A stretch of DNA of 64,000 nucleotides. Source: Vibrio renipiscarius. GTDB taxonomy: Bacteria > Pseudomonadota > Gammaproteobacteria > Enterobacterales > Vibrionaceae. Below are positions 17,751 through 27,228 of the stretch, one piece after another (the stretch's first letter is position 1; each line of letters begins with the position of its first letter). The position numbers and the translations under genes were made by a program. The stretch is taken from contig NZ_JTKH01000024.1 in the NCBI RefSeq assembly GCF_000827885.1, positions 248,001 through 312,000 on the forward strand, given 5' to 3'. The notes under the pieces were generated by a model. It was not told where the DNA came from, did not search any database, and saw only the letters and a list, made by a program, of their open reading frames with translations.

Positions 17751-18238
17751 TCTGCGCTCCCTACCTGTTTACTCTTCAACATCGCAAGATCGGCAGATTT
17801 CACCACTTTTGCCATGCAACTTGGGTCTTCGGTATAGGTAGACCAAACCGACAACTCATATTCTTCGCCCGCAACGGGACGTTGGCTAAAGTCGCGAATC
17901 ATCAAGTGGTGACCACCGCGCTTAAACTGATGCTCGGTATTTGGTTTGATCTTGTACTGGGTAATTTGCTTCATTGTCATCACCCCATCTTTGATCACCG
18001 TTTCATGAATTTCGGCCGTGTCTGACAACCCCTTGATCGTCGCACCTTGTATCGACTCTGGCCCTGGGATGCGCAGTTTCTTTACTTCATCCGTCACACG
18101 AAAGCGGATATCAAAAAAGATGCCGGTGACATTGGAGGTTGGCGCCGGTTCAACAATCACGCAGTTGGTGAGCTCTAGTGCCGCTTGACTGCTAAATGAC
18201 GTGATCAGCCCCAATGTAAATAGAATTTTTTTCATCAT
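17747..18238 (-). CDS. PCuAC-family periplasmic copper chaperone
   Basis: This 163-residue exported protein (signal peptide ending SSQA) matches the PCuAC/DUF461 fold. It has TAEIHETVIKDGVMTM, followed 20-odd residues later by KRGGHHLMI, giving the His/Met copper ligand pattern H...M...HxM. PCuAC delivers Cu(I) to periplasmic copper centres, often with SCO. It is the first gene of the operon and overlaps the NapC start by 4 bp. Together with SCO it argues for a copper-containing component. Confidence 0.85.
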   Translation of the reverse strand: MMKKILFTLGLITSFSSQAALELTNCVIVEPAPTSNVTGIFFDIRFRVTDEVKKLRIPGPESIQGATIKGLSDTAEIHETVIKDGVMTMKQITQYKIKPNTEHQFKRGGHHLMIRDFSQRPVAGEEYELSVWSTYTEDPSCMAKVVKSADLAMLKSKQVGSAE

Positions 18239-18658
18239 TATCTCTATTGAATTCTCTATAAAAAGCGTGCTCGAACGCGGCCCAACAAGGTTGGATTTTT
18301 AACTGCATTGCAAGCGCATCATCGGAAGACTTGTAAGGACTCAATGTGTGGCCTCTATACCCTTCCTTGTGAATGGAAACCCGTGATAAGGATGGTTATC
18401 GTTATTCCACAAACACTTGTTGAAGATTCCCTAACGGAAAACACATCATGGAATGGCCGCCAATGCCTAGGATTATATCGATGCAAAATCGTTGGAAAAC
18501 ATAGCCTTTTGAATCACAGCTATTCAGAAAATGAATGCATCTGCATGAGATCAATAATTGGTGAGATACGGCGTAAAACAGATGACAACACACGCGTTTT
18601 CGGATATTTACAATCACAAACTATTCGTTTGACAGCGTGCTTTAACATTGGAGATGTG
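18239..18658. other. Divergent control region of the cytochrome/copper operon
   Basis: This 420-bp gap separates the PCuAC-first operon from the LysR gene. An open frame runs upstream of the LysR ATG but has no domain and poor start context. I see no defined operator; LysR boxes are expected here from the layout. Confidence 0.4.
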
Positions 18659-19567
18659 ATGGATATCGAAGCGGTAAGGATGTTTGTAGCATTAGCAGGA
18701 AAATTAAACTTCACTGAAACTTCGCGGTTGCTGCAAGTCAGCCAACCGACTTTAAGCCGTAAAATCAAAATGCTCGAAGAGAGTTTGTCTGTCACCTTGG
18801 TGCATCGTCGAGGCGGTCATATTAGCTTAACGCCACAAGGTGAAACCTTTCTGATCCAATCAGAGTCACTACTCGAACACATCGATCGAACCATTGCCTT
18901 AGTGCAAAGTGAGCAACAAGATGAATCGGGCATCATTCGTATTGGTTGTTTGCACCCCATGGCGAAATTCATCACCGACAATTTTATTGTCAACTTCAAT
19001 AAAAAATATCCGCATATCGCAGTCCATTTCAAAACCATGATCCCACGGACACTAAACTCTTTCGAAGAAGTCGATATTATGGTCGCGCCCTTCTGGCCAG
19101 AAGACGACTCAGTTGTGGCCAAAAAGCTTCCAGCGAATCGACGCTATTGTTTTGCCTCTCCACAATATTTAGCCGAGTTTGGCACACCCGAAGACATTAA
19201 AGACCTCTCTCATCATCACTGCGTCACACAGACAAACGCCGTCAAAATGCAAAAAAGTTGGACGCTGCAAAACAAACAGGGTCATCAAGAAGAGGTGGCG
19301 GTGACGGGTATGATGGCATCTGATTCCACGGATATTACTATCGAGCTGATCAAAAAGGGATTTGGCATTGGTCTAAGTGGCCGCTACAAAGCCGCAGAAG
19401 GACGCAGCAATGGTGAACTCGTTGAGCTTTTTGATGGTGAGTGGTTTACAGAATCGAATATGTATATTTTGTACAAACAAAACCCCTATATCCCCCGCCG
19501 TTTTAAAATCTTTATTAAAGAGTTCACCAAAGTCTATACCCATATTATCGGCACTGACCATTTATAA
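18659..19567 (+). CDS. LysR-type regulator, divergent from cytochrome/copper operon
   Basis: This 302-residue LysR protein starts at MDIEAVRMFVALAGKLNFTE; the longer in-frame extension from 18308 is rejected because the HTH begins here and the extension has no family resemblance. The winged helix has SQPTLSRKIKMLEE. The effector domain contains VDIMVAPFWPEDDSVV, close to CrgA/DsdC-like LysR proteins. It is divergent from the PCuAC-NapC operon and is its likely regulator. Confidence 0.85.
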   Translation: MDIEAVRMFVALAGKLNFTETSRLLQVSQPTLSRKIKMLEESLSVTLVHRRGGHISLTPQGETFLIQSESLLEHIDRTIALVQSEQQDESGIIRIGCLHPMAKFITDNFIVNFNKKYPHIAVHFKTMIPRTLNSFEEVDIMVAPFWPEDDSVVAKKLPANRRYCFASPQYLAEFGTPEDIKDLSHHHCVTQTNAVKMQKSWTLQNKQGHQEEVAVTGMMASDSTDITIELIKKGFGIGLSGRYKAAEGRSNGELVELFDGEWFTESNMYILYKQNPYIPRRFKIFIKEFTKVYTHIIGTDHL

Positions 19568-19831
19568 AATCACTGGTGAATAACGTTACCACTTCATATC
19601 ACGCCCTCGCGAACAAGCACTCAAAAGAAAGACGGGTGATAGAGAATAAGCGATAAGAAAAAGACGGATGGTAATGAGATGACGACCCTTCTTCTTGAAT
19701 GTTTACCCAGCATTGCAAACATTTACGTTACTTTACGTTAGAGTGATTACTATGCCCCCCATGTAAAAACATAGCGTTCACTACGTTGTGGAACCTAAAT
19801 ATTGCTGCTAATTTTTTAACAGACTCTCGCG

Positions 19832-20830
19832 ATGGATATCGAATCAATGACCCAAAATAAAATTCAGCTTATGTCTCTCTCAACGGCCCTCTTATTGGTT
19901 GCCGGCTGCACGCCATCCGCTGACATATCCGCGAGTACTAACCTCACGGACTACACAGGCACTGGCAGCATCACCCAAGGTTTGGCAAAAACAATAGAAT
20001 CGAATCTTTTTGAGTGCAAAAATGGACGCAGTCGAGTGGCGAGTATCGGTGAAATCACCGACTCTGAAGGAAAAGTTTGGACGGTTCCGGCCACCAATCA
20101 TTTCATGACAGCACCGAAGGCCGTCGATCTTTATGAAGAGTGTGCCAATATCACGCCACAAAGCCTTGCCGACGTTGATCAAGCCTCTGTCCCTGTCGCG
20201 GTAATTGACGCTGATGGCGAAGAAATTACCGGCTATATTTTTGCCGACAATTATTTTGAATTGTACATCAATGGCACTCTTGTCGCGGTCGATACTGTGC
20301 CGTTCACGCCTTTTAACTCCAGTATCGTTAAATTTAAAGTCAACAAGCCTTATACAATTGCGGTCAAAGTGATTGATTGGGAAGAAAACCTAGGGTTAGG
20401 CACCGAAGATAATCGCGGTAAGGCATACCACCCCGGCGACGGTGGTTTTATTGCCAGCTTTAGTGATGGCACCGTGACTGGCCCAGATTGGCAAGCGCAG
20501 ACATTCTATACCGCTCCGATCTATGATCTTAGTTGTTTGAGTGAAGAGAATGGCAAACGCCTGTCGACCACATGCTCTACTGACGGCACCGATAGTGGTG
20601 AAAATGCGTACGCGGCCCATTGGGAAGTTCCAAGCCATTGGATGAAGCAAGAGTTTGACTCAACCTCTTGGCCTCAAGCCTCGTCGTATTCAGAAGATGA
20701 TATTGGGGTTAACAACAAGAAGTCTTACATGAATTTCATCGATAAATTCAGCGGCGCGGGCGCCAGCTTTATCTGGTCGACAAATGTCGTTCTCGATAAT
20801 GAAGTTTTGCTGAGATACGAAGTGAAGTAA
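19832..20830 (+). CDS. Secreted lipoprotein with jelly-roll-like domain, unknown
   Basis: This 332-residue lipoprotein has the lipobox LVAGC. The mature part includes NYFELYINGTLVAVDTVPF followed by strand-rich sequence, a pattern seen in galactose-binding-like beta-sandwich domains, then HPGDGGF and a cysteine-containing loop (LSCLSEEN...TTCST). Start codons at 19832, 19847 and 19871 are all possible. It might belong to the redox locus upstream or stand alone; a terminator follows. I cannot assign a function. Confidence 0.7.
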   Translation: MDIESMTQNKIQLMSLSTALLLVAGCTPSADISASTNLTDYTGTGSITQGLAKTIESNLFECKNGRSRVASIGEITDSEGKVWTVPATNHFMTAPKAVDLYEECANITPQSLADVDQASVPVAVIDADGEEITGYIFADNYFELYINGTLVAVDTVPFTPFNSSIVKFKVNKPYTIAVKVIDWEENLGLGTEDNRGKAYHPGDGGFIASFSDGTVTGPDWQAQTFYTAPIYDLSCLSEENGKRLSTTCSTDGTDSGENAYAAHWEVPSHWMKQEFDSTSWPQASSYSEDDIGVNNKKSYMNFIDKFSGAGASFIWSTNVVLDNEVLLRYEVK

Positions 20831-20912
20831 GCCTAAGATTCAGACAACTTGCCGTTGTAGCTCGACGGCAAGTTAACCATCCCTATAAGCGAAATACTGG
20901 GAGCTAGATACG

Positions 20913-20945
20913 AAAAAAGCCGCTGTATAAACAGCGGCTTTTTAT
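20913..20945. terminator. Bidirectional terminator between lipoprotein and tRNA-Ser
   Basis: AAAAAAGCCGCTG, loop TATAAA, CAGCGGCTTTTT: a perfect stem with A and T tracts on both sides, serving the lipoprotein gene (+) and the tRNA (-). Confidence 0.9.
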
Positions 20946-20951
20946 CGAATG

Positions 20952-21042
20952 TGGCGGAGAAATAGGGATTTGAACCCTAGGTGGGCTATAAACCCACGCC
21001 GGTTTTCAAGACCGGTGCTTTAAACCACTCAGCCATCTCTCC
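20952..21042 (-). tRNA. tRNA-Ser (anticodon UGA)
   Basis: The minus strand reads GGAGAGATGGCTGAGTGG... with anticodon loop CTTGAAA (TGA), the long variable arm of class II tRNAs, a GGTTCAAATCC T-loop and an encoded CCA. The 3' end nearly matches a displaced fragment at 53529-53551. Confidence 0.95.
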
Positions 21043-21464
21043 GTTGAAAAGCATAGTAATGGCAGCCTAGTGTAATGTAAAGCCCCCAAACGACTGAATG
21101 TTCATAAAGCCATCATTAATAATGAAAAACTTTGATTTTGATGAAGAAATGCACTCCTATCAGCCCAATTAAACGTACTCGATACAAGATTCCAATAAAA
21201 TGATGGCACTCTTATGGGCGTGAGGCACTGTTGCAGCACGGTGAATACCACACAGTGAACATCATACAATGAACACAGCGCGATAAACGCAAAACAGTAA
21301 AACACTCAATATTGGCGCTCGTATAAAGACACTATCACTGAACAAGCCATATCAACCATTCGATGGAGATGGACGCCTATCTCGCATTCATCTCGTGTTC
21401 CATGGTTCTTTTTTGCTGCGCATTTCCCTATACTGCCGATTCTTTTTCTAAACGACATTTAATC
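21043..21464. other. Promoter region for tRNA-Ser and ppiB
   Basis: This 420-bp divergent gap holds the promoters of the tRNA (-) and ppiB (+). I see no convincing gene; the small open frames in it have no recognisable family. Confidence 0.4.
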
Positions 21465-21977
21465 ATGATCATTCTAACGACCAACTACGGTGATATTGAA
21501 ATCACACTTGACCATCAAAAAGCGCCAGAAACGTGCAAAAACTTCCTTCGCTACTGCAACGAAGGATTTTTCGACAACACATTGTTTCACCGCATCATTG
21601 ACGGCTTCATGATCCAAGGTGGTGGCTATGAAATGCGAGATGATGGTTTTGCATTGAATATGGCAGAAAAGAAAACCTACGCTCCTATCGCGAACGAAGC
21701 CTATAACGGTCTGAAAAACGTTATCGGTTCTATTGCAATGGCAAGAACTGACGCCCCGCACTCTGCTACCGCTCAATTCTTCATCAACTTAGAAGACAAC
21801 GACTTCCTCGATCACACTGGCAAAACTAACTATGGTTGGGGTTATGCGGTATTTGGGAGCGTTATCGCCGGTATGGATGTGGTCAACGAAATCGCAAAAA
21901 TCGCAACTTGCACCAGATTCGGCCATGAAGACATGCCGGTATCAGATGTTGTGATTGAGAAAGTGACGGTAAAATAA
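21465..21977 (+). CDS. ppiB: Peptidyl-prolyl cis-trans isomerase B (cyclophilin)
   Basis: This 170-residue cytoplasmic cyclophilin has [30 protein letters not shown] and the [11 protein letters not shown] block. It catalyses proline isomerisation during protein folding. I take the ATG at 21465 ([13 protein letters not shown]), matching cytoplasmic PpiB; the longer frame from 21363 would add a hydrophobic stretch that family members lack. Confidence 0.93.
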   Translation: MIILTTNYGDIEITLDHQKAPETCKNFLRYCNEGFFDNTLFHRIIDGFMIQGGGYEMRDDGFALNMAEKKTYAPIANEAYNGLKNVIGSIAMARTDAPHSATAQFFINLEDNDFLDHTGKTNYGWGYAVFGSVIAGMDVVNEIAKIATCTRFGHEDMPVSDVVIEKVTVK

Positions 21978-21992
21978 CACGACCTAAAACGT

Positions 21993-22019
21993 GTCGGCGC
22001 AAGTTTGATTTGCGCCGAC
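21993..22019 (+). terminator. Stem-loop downstream of ppiB
   Basis: GTCGGCGCAA pairs perfectly with TTGCGCCGAC around a 7-nt loop, 16 bp after the ppiB stop. The T tract is absent, so termination may be weak. Confidence 0.6.
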
Positions 22020-22120
22020 AAGATTACACACCAGATTTACGCGATGTACAAACTGGCACTGAACATTGTGGGATAAACGAAACGTTCTCCACGACATTGA
22101 TTGCTAAAGCAATAAAAGCG

Positions 22121-25100
22121 CTAAAAATGCCCTAAATACTGCCAATGCTTATCGCTGGCATCGACACCTGCATTTGGGTGTGGGAAGTAGCTATACCAAC
22201 CGGTTTTCAAGCGATAGTAATGGGTTTTACCACCAAACTCATAGTCGTAAATATCACCAACTGTGCCGTACTGGTTATTACTCCCCCAGTGCCCAAAGAC
22301 TTCTTGTTTATACCAAGCCAATACACGCTCTTCAAATAGAGCCTGATTCGTATTCAACTCAGCAATATCTTCTGTAATACTCGCTTCACTGCCTAAGAAA
22401 TACCAATCTGCATCCGATTGCTGATTCGTTGGAAACTCCCCCCCCTGACCCGGGCGTTTTTGCATAAAGTATTGCTTATTATCGCCAGACTCTGTCGGTG
22501 CAACAAACACCGCATTTTCAAGGTTTCCCCAGCCTGTCGTCGCACTTTCTGCCCACGTAAACAATTTCTCTTGAGAGTAATAAGCCAAGATCTTGTCATC
22601 GACACCTGAATCGCTGCGGTCTAGAACAAGCGGATTAAACGCCATACTGACATAATCGTCCGCAGAACCGAGATATTTCCAATCAACATTGCTTTGCTGT
22701 GTTGTTGGTATCGCTCCTGCAGTCGTGGTTTTTCTTAACCAATAATCACGACTCCCCATCACCGTATTAGGATTAACGTACAAAGCCCCCACTTTTTCAG
22801 AAGCGAGCGTGATGCCGTTATTAAGTACTTTTTGACCGTAGTTATCCGCAACCCAGCGGTCAAACTCAGCAATGTTGGTGAAATCCAGTGTCAGTAACTC
22901 TTGGTTATCAGCAAGAACTGGGCGGCTATCAATCGCCGCTTGATAACCATGACCTTTACCCACGAAGGCCGCTGGTGCAGGTTCTTGTGGATTGTCACTA
23001 AATACACGACGATCCAATTCCACTGTGCCTAGGCCATCATAATCGAGATGCGCTAAGCGATCTTCGACCATATCCGTTAAATAACCCATAAATTCCCACT
23101 GATGATTCGATTGACCAGAGTTAGGGAAATACCAGTATGTATTGGTTTTTAATCGATAGTACTCAATATCACTACCGCGATGATATTCAAACACGTCGCC
23201 CGGCGTGCCTTGTCGATTATTATCTCCCCAAGCGAAGAAGCGCGGTTGGCCACTTTCTTCTAGGACTTGCTCTCGTACAATCTCACTAGGACCCATTTCA
23301 GGACAAGCAACGCTAATCGATAGAGGGTCACGGTCACGGTCTAAATTGACATGAAGTTTATTGCTCCAATCCAGTTTTTGACGTTTACCAATCAAACCAA
23401 ACACATCTGTCGTTTCATCTGCATAAGTAACGGTCGCCCAGCACTGACCTAACTCAGGAGAAGGATAAGCGAAAACATTACCTAACGTGCTGTACACTTC
23501 TGGATAAATATAACTGGTGTTTTCCTTCATCGGGTCATAGTAACCGATCACTGTGATCACATCGGCACCTTGTTTGATCGGCAATGGATTCGTGCTCTCC
23601 GTGACCTCTTGCATGGTCTGGCTATTGCTGTCCCAATGGGCATAACCTGTCGCAAAACTTAGGTCTAGATAGTTTTTTCGCTCAAGGAAGTTCTGCATCC
23701 GTTTTGAACCATAACTGGTAAACAGTGGGTAAGATGAAGAGCTTGAATCAAAATTACCGCCGCCCATAGGGTCAGAGCCATAGCCGTATTTTTCTTTAAA
23801 TGGAGTGACCATGATATCGCCGTAGCCATAATCGCCATCAACCTTGTTGTGCCAGTTAATGTTGTCAGCCATCAAGCCTGCATAAGCATCATAACCCCAA
23901 CCAGAAGTCGCTTTATGAGTAAGGTTGATACGGCCACCTTCATAATCAGCCAGTCCAAGGGCATGACCGATTTCATGGGTCGCTTCGTTGTAAATCGTAT
24001 CAAGTAACTGCACATACCCCGTACCCGCAAGCAAACCATGCGCAATATTCTGAACCTGGCCGTTACTATTCTTATAGCGACCGATAGGGTGCACAATGCC
24101 CACTTGTGGGAAGTAATCTGCACGCCAAACGGTGGGAGCAGCACTCGCCAACCCGGCATTAGCATTCACAATCCCCAACGTGATTAACGACGTAGCAATT
24201 TCAGCATTAATGCCACTAGAATAAACGGTCGCATTTTCTTCGCTGTAACCTTCTATAATTCGGTTATCCGCCGTGACGATCTTATCAAGATATAGAGGAG
24301 AATAAGGTCGCACTGTCATTGATGCGACCGGATAGCGCTGAAATAGCTCCGAAGTATAGTGCGCCGCATCTTGTTCTAGATGTTTAACGCCCTGAGGCTG
24401 GGTTAACATGCCAATGCGGATCATGGGAAATTCAAGATGCGTTGGTGCACCAAATTCAATTTGGTCTTCACTCAATATCCCTTTTTTCCCGTGCCAAGTC
24501 GTGATGCTCAGACTTAGACCTTTTTCCATCACATGCCAAGGCAATACTGTGGTAAAAGAGCGCTTTGAGTACAGTACATCTGGACGCTCATCATCGACGG
24601 AGCGATCTGACTTGAGAATTTGCTGTGGATTGGTCATCACAACTTTATCGATCAGCACACCATCTTTGCTTATCTCAAGCTGCAACATTTGCGGATCATA
24701 ACCAAACTCAGGAGTGACCACCACCAGCGCTTCACGCTGGCTTACAACACGTTGTTGCTCTTTCGCATCATTGCCAAAGGCATCAGCGGTTTGATTTTGA
24801 ATAAAACGAACCTGAGCGTTGAAATCGCCAGATAGATGGTTTTCCACCTCCAACTCATCAATAAAGCCATGTGCATCCGTGACTGCCGCCTCGTAAGGCT
24901 GACAATTTGTCGTTGCTTGCGTAACCAACGTATTATTATGGCTGCCCGCCAAGTATCTCACGTTACATTGCTTATCATCTTCCATGTAGTTATAACCAAA
25001 TTGGTCATGGTAAATAAAAACACCATCCCATTCGTTGATGATTTTCCACTGGCCTTTAACAAAATCAAACATGGCAGCGGCCGAAGCATCGGCATATTCA

Positions 25101-25372
25101 TCACCGTCAATAAACGGAAAGAACATCGGGTTACCATCAGGGCTTAGATCATAAAGGTAATCCCGATATTTAAGATGTCTTTTTCCATTAACCACTTCAA
25201 AATTGGCAGGATCTTCAGCGAGCGCTTTCACTTCTTTGATGCGCAATTCAACTTGCTGTTGCATTTGTTGCATCATAGCGGTGCTTGATAAACCCGCCGT
25301 ACTAGCGAAGGTATGAGTGGCACCAACCATAAGCAAGCTACTTATGGCTAGAGTTAGAGGTTTTATTTTCAT
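22121..25372 (-). CDS. Secreted zinc metalloprotease-like protein with C-terminal repeats (StcE/TagA-like)
   Basis: This 1083-residue exported protein has a signal peptide (to about residue 23) and a zinc-site motif HEIGHALGLAD at His466. The region after it (GGRINLTHKATSGWGYDAYAG, YGYGDIMVTPF, DPMGGGN) resembles the M66-like StcE/TagA mucin-protease group more than other families, so that label is tentative. The C-terminal third carries at least four related modules, each with an RLKT or QKR strand and an (N)QQS-D-DW-(Y/K)FLG-type end; two of them follow AWGDNNRQGTPGDV and HWGSNNQYGTVGDI. They look like binding modules for glycans or surfaces. The gene is preceded by a c-di-GMP riboswitch and an SD-masking hairpin, so its synthesis should follow the sessile/motile switch. 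Confidence 0.75.
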   Translation of the reverse strand: MKIKPLTLAISSLLMVGATHTFASTAGLSSTAMMQQMQQQVELRIKEVKALAEDPANFEVVNGKRHLKYRDYLYDLSPDGNPMFFPFIDGDEYADASAAAMFDFVKGQWKIINEWDGVFIYHDQFGYNYMEDDKQCNVRYLAGSHNNTLVTQATTNCQPYEAAVTDAHGFIDELEVENHLSGDFNAQVRFIQNQTADAFGNDAKEQQRVVSQREALVVVTPEFGYDPQMLQLEISKDGVLIDKVVMTNPQQILKSDRSVDDERPDVLYSKRSFTTVLPWHVMEKGLSLSITTWHGKKGILSEDQIEFGAPTHLEFPMIRIGMLTQPQGVKHLEQDAAHYTSELFQRYPVASMTVRPYSPLYLDKIVTADNRIIEGYSEENATVYSSGINAEIATSLITLGIVNANAGLASAAPTVWRADYFPQVGIVHPIGRYKNSNGQVQNIAHGLLAGTGYVQLLDTIYNEATHEIGHALGLADYEGGRINLTHKATSGWGYDAYAGLMADNINWHNKVDGDYGYGDIMVTPFKEKYGYGSDPMGGGNFDSSSSSYPLFTSYGSKRMQNFLERKNYLDLSFATGYAHWDSNSQTMQEVTESTNPLPIKQGADVITVIGYYDPMKENTSYIYPEVYSTLGNVFAYPSPELGQCWATVTYADETTDVFGLIGKRQKLDWSNKLHVNLDRDRDPLSISVACPEMGPSEIVREQVLEESGQPRFFAWGDNNRQGTPGDVFEYHRGSDIEYYRLKTNTYWYFPNSGQSNHQWEFMGYLTDMVEDRLAHLDYDGLGTVELDRRVFSDNPQEPAPAAFVGKGHGYQAAIDSRPVLADNQELLTLDFTNIAEFDRWVADNYGQKVLNNGITLASEKVGALYVNPNTVMGSRDYWLRKTTTAGAIPTTQQSNVDWKYLGSADDYVSMAFNPLVLDRSDSGVDDKILAYYSQEKLFTWAESATTGWGNLENAVFVAPTESGDNKQYFMQKRPGQGGEFPTNQQSDADWYFLGSEASITEDIAELNTNQALFEERVLAWYKQEVFGHWGSNNQYGTVGDIYDYEFGGKTHYYRLKTGWYSYFPHPNAGVDASDKHWQYLGHF

Positions 25373-25379
25373 TGGTATT

Positions 25380-25408
25380 CCTTATTGATTTAATTACTTT
25401 CAATAAGG
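25380..25408 (-). promoter_or_regulatory. Hairpin sequestering the ribosome binding site of the metalloprotease gene
   Basis: On the mRNA CCTTATTGA pairs perfectly with TCAATAAGG; the AAGGA Shine-Dalgarno element overlaps the 3' arm, 8 nt before the ATG at 25372. This is a plausible expression platform for the upstream riboswitch, acting on translation. Confidence 0.7.
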
Positions 25409-25498
25409 CAAACAAAGCATGAGCGAATACACGACAACATCTTTATTGCAAAATTAGAGTATTACCCATAATCAGAATAAATTCGTTGACGTATTATT

Positions 25499-25592
25499 AT
25501 CTGGCATCCCCGCTATCTTAGGATATTCCCTTAGACCGGAAGCTTTGCGTCCCAGCATTTCTACTGGTTTGCCTTTTCTGGTTCTCTCATCA
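25499..25592 (-). ncRNA. c-di-GMP-I (GEMM) riboswitch
   Basis: The minus strand carries the conserved GEMM core: AAAGGCAAACC, a CCAGTA-GAAA-TGCTGG hairpin with a GNRA tetraloop, GGGACGCAAAGC, a second stem-loop CTTCCGGTCTAAGGG...AGATAGCGGGG and the closing ATGCC that pairs with GGCA (P1). It lies about 125 nt upstream of the metalloprotease start on the same strand. Such aptamers bind c-di-GMP, and V. cholerae gbpA has one. Whether it turns the gene on or off cannot be read from sequence alone. Confidence 0.93.
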
Positions 25593-25972
25593 AAAATGAG
25601 AGCTCGGAAGCATATTCTGGAACCCATACAAAAAAATAAAATATTGATTAACTTTGACAAAAGATCACACTTTAACTACTGGAATGGTTTTATTTTCAAC
25701 ACATAATCTTTACCACATTCTTATTACATGGGATTCTCACACAGAAAATCGCAACCATTGTGTTACAAACTGTAATTATCCAGCCAAATTTAAAGCTCTA
25801 GTCTCGCAAGGATCAAGGTGTCAGTCGTCGTCATAGACATTGATACCAATTGAAAAACCATTGATGGAATTTACTAATCAATAATAAGCAAACAGAATGA
25901 TGAAATAACAAAATCAATAGAAGAATAATGATTGAGAGTAAGAGGCCGCAGAAATTCGGCTTACCATCATTC

Positions 25973-26004
25973 AAAAAAAAGCACTCGTAAACGAGTGCTT
26001 TTTA
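25973..26004 (-). terminator. Terminator after the 26.0-26.8 kb gene
   Basis: AAAGCACTCGT-TT-ACGAGTGCTTTTTTTT on the minus strand, 18 bp past the stop codon. It is A/T-flanked on both sides and could work in both directions. Confidence 0.88.
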
Positions 26005-26021
26005 ATATTGGATATTTAATT

Positions 26022-26801
26022 TTAGTATTGAACTGGCGTACTAATATACAACGCTTTATTTAGTGATGTTGTATTTGGCTCAAGCTCAAAGTTCCAGTTG
26101 CCTACGATTGGCGCGTGGAAACCACCTTCGACAATAAATTCAACCGTATTATTGGTCTTCTTCCAAATTCGCACCAATCCATCAACATTGCTGGTACGCA
26201 TAATGCTGTGCGCGATAGGATCCGCACAACCCGGTAAGAACTCCCCTTCATCCAGAGTGATCTTATAAAGCGTACGATTAGAGTCGATTAAAAAGTCATC
26301 CGCTTGAACACTGTCTACGTTTAAAGTCGCGATAGTGTTCGCTAATGGGTGCGGTGTATCTGGCGGTGTTACGTCAATTTCAACCGGAATACGCAGGCTC
26401 AAATCATGGTCAGTCGAAAGCACGCTTTTATCCAACGTGAAATCGATAAAGTTCACAGCGCGGTGGTCTAACTCACCTGAAATACGGTAGCTGATCTTAT
26501 TCGCCGTTGCGCGGTAAGGACGAACAACGTTATCAGATGAAAGACGTGTCGCATCACGCAGCGTATTCACGTTTGTTGTATTTAACGTTGCCCCTTCGAT
26601 CTCAACATGAAGCTGGAAACCATACAAAAGATGCTGATAAGGCAGAAGATCATAGTTCACTTTAATCAAAGGTGCCGTAATGCCATAACGCTCAGCGTCT
26701 TCTGCTGAAAGTGTGTATTCATGAGCAAACGCCGTTTGCGCTAAACCAAGTGACAAAGCAGAAGCAAGAAATAAGGCCGTCAGTGACTTATTCGTTTTCA
26801 T
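26022..26801 (-). CDS. Exported protein of unknown function
   Basis: This 259-residue protein starts at 26801 (MKTNKSL), where AAAGGT sits 8 nt upstream; an ATG two codons earlier has no spaced ribosome site. A signal peptide ends at TAFAHE. The mature part is strand-rich without a motif I know. It has one Cys (GEFLPGCADP), so no disulfide, and charged His near the new N-terminus (HEYTLS). It is monocistronic with its own terminator. A secreted or periplasmic beta-sandwich protein is the most I can say. Confidence 0.7.
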   Translation of the reverse strand: MKTNKSLTALFLASALSLGLAQTAFAHEYTLSAEDAERYGITAPLIKVNYDLLPYQHLLYGFQLHVEIEGATLNTTNVNTLRDATRLSSDNVVRPYRATANKISYRISGELDHRAVNFIDFTLDKSVLSTDHDLSLRIPVEIDVTPPDTPHPLANTIATLNVDSVQADDFLIDSNRTLYKITLDEGEFLPGCADPIAHSIMRTSNVDGLVRIWKKTNNTVEFIVEGGFHAPIVGNWNFELEPNTTSLNKALYISTPVQY

Positions 26802-27228
26802 AATCATACCTTTATGTGGAATTGATTCGTTAACAAGAGAATCCGATCAGCAAATTGCTCGAAAAATCTCGACCTGGCAACTGTTTAGCGAAACATCCAT
26901 TCAACACTGAGACACCGGTGCAAAATATCGGTCAGTAGACTTATTTCAGCACAATACATTAATGAGTTGTCAATTAGCCGCCCACCCCAGTACACCCTAT
27001 CGTCTAATGAAAAAGCGAGATTGATTATTGCTTACTTTTCAGCCAGCACATCTCGTTTCACGCGGCAACGCTCACTTCAGCGCCTTCCGATTTATTCTGA
27101 GCATTTCAATATCTGTGCAGGTTCTGCATAAGTCCTATTCCATTCCGCTGGTTTTTCAAAATTCATCACTCTCTATAATCCCCTTCATCCGCTGCGGCGA
27201 ACCAAATTAATAAGTGAGTGAGTTGAAT
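26802..27228. other. Divergent intergenic region
   Basis: This 427-bp gap separates two divergent transcription units, the exported protein and the CMD-VOC operon. I see no gene; candidate promoters are AT-rich but not distinctive. Confidence 0.4.

Noticed and set aside
25472..25660. 62-codon ORF on the minus strand
   Set aside because: It lies over the conserved riboswitch core; its reading frame has no independent support.
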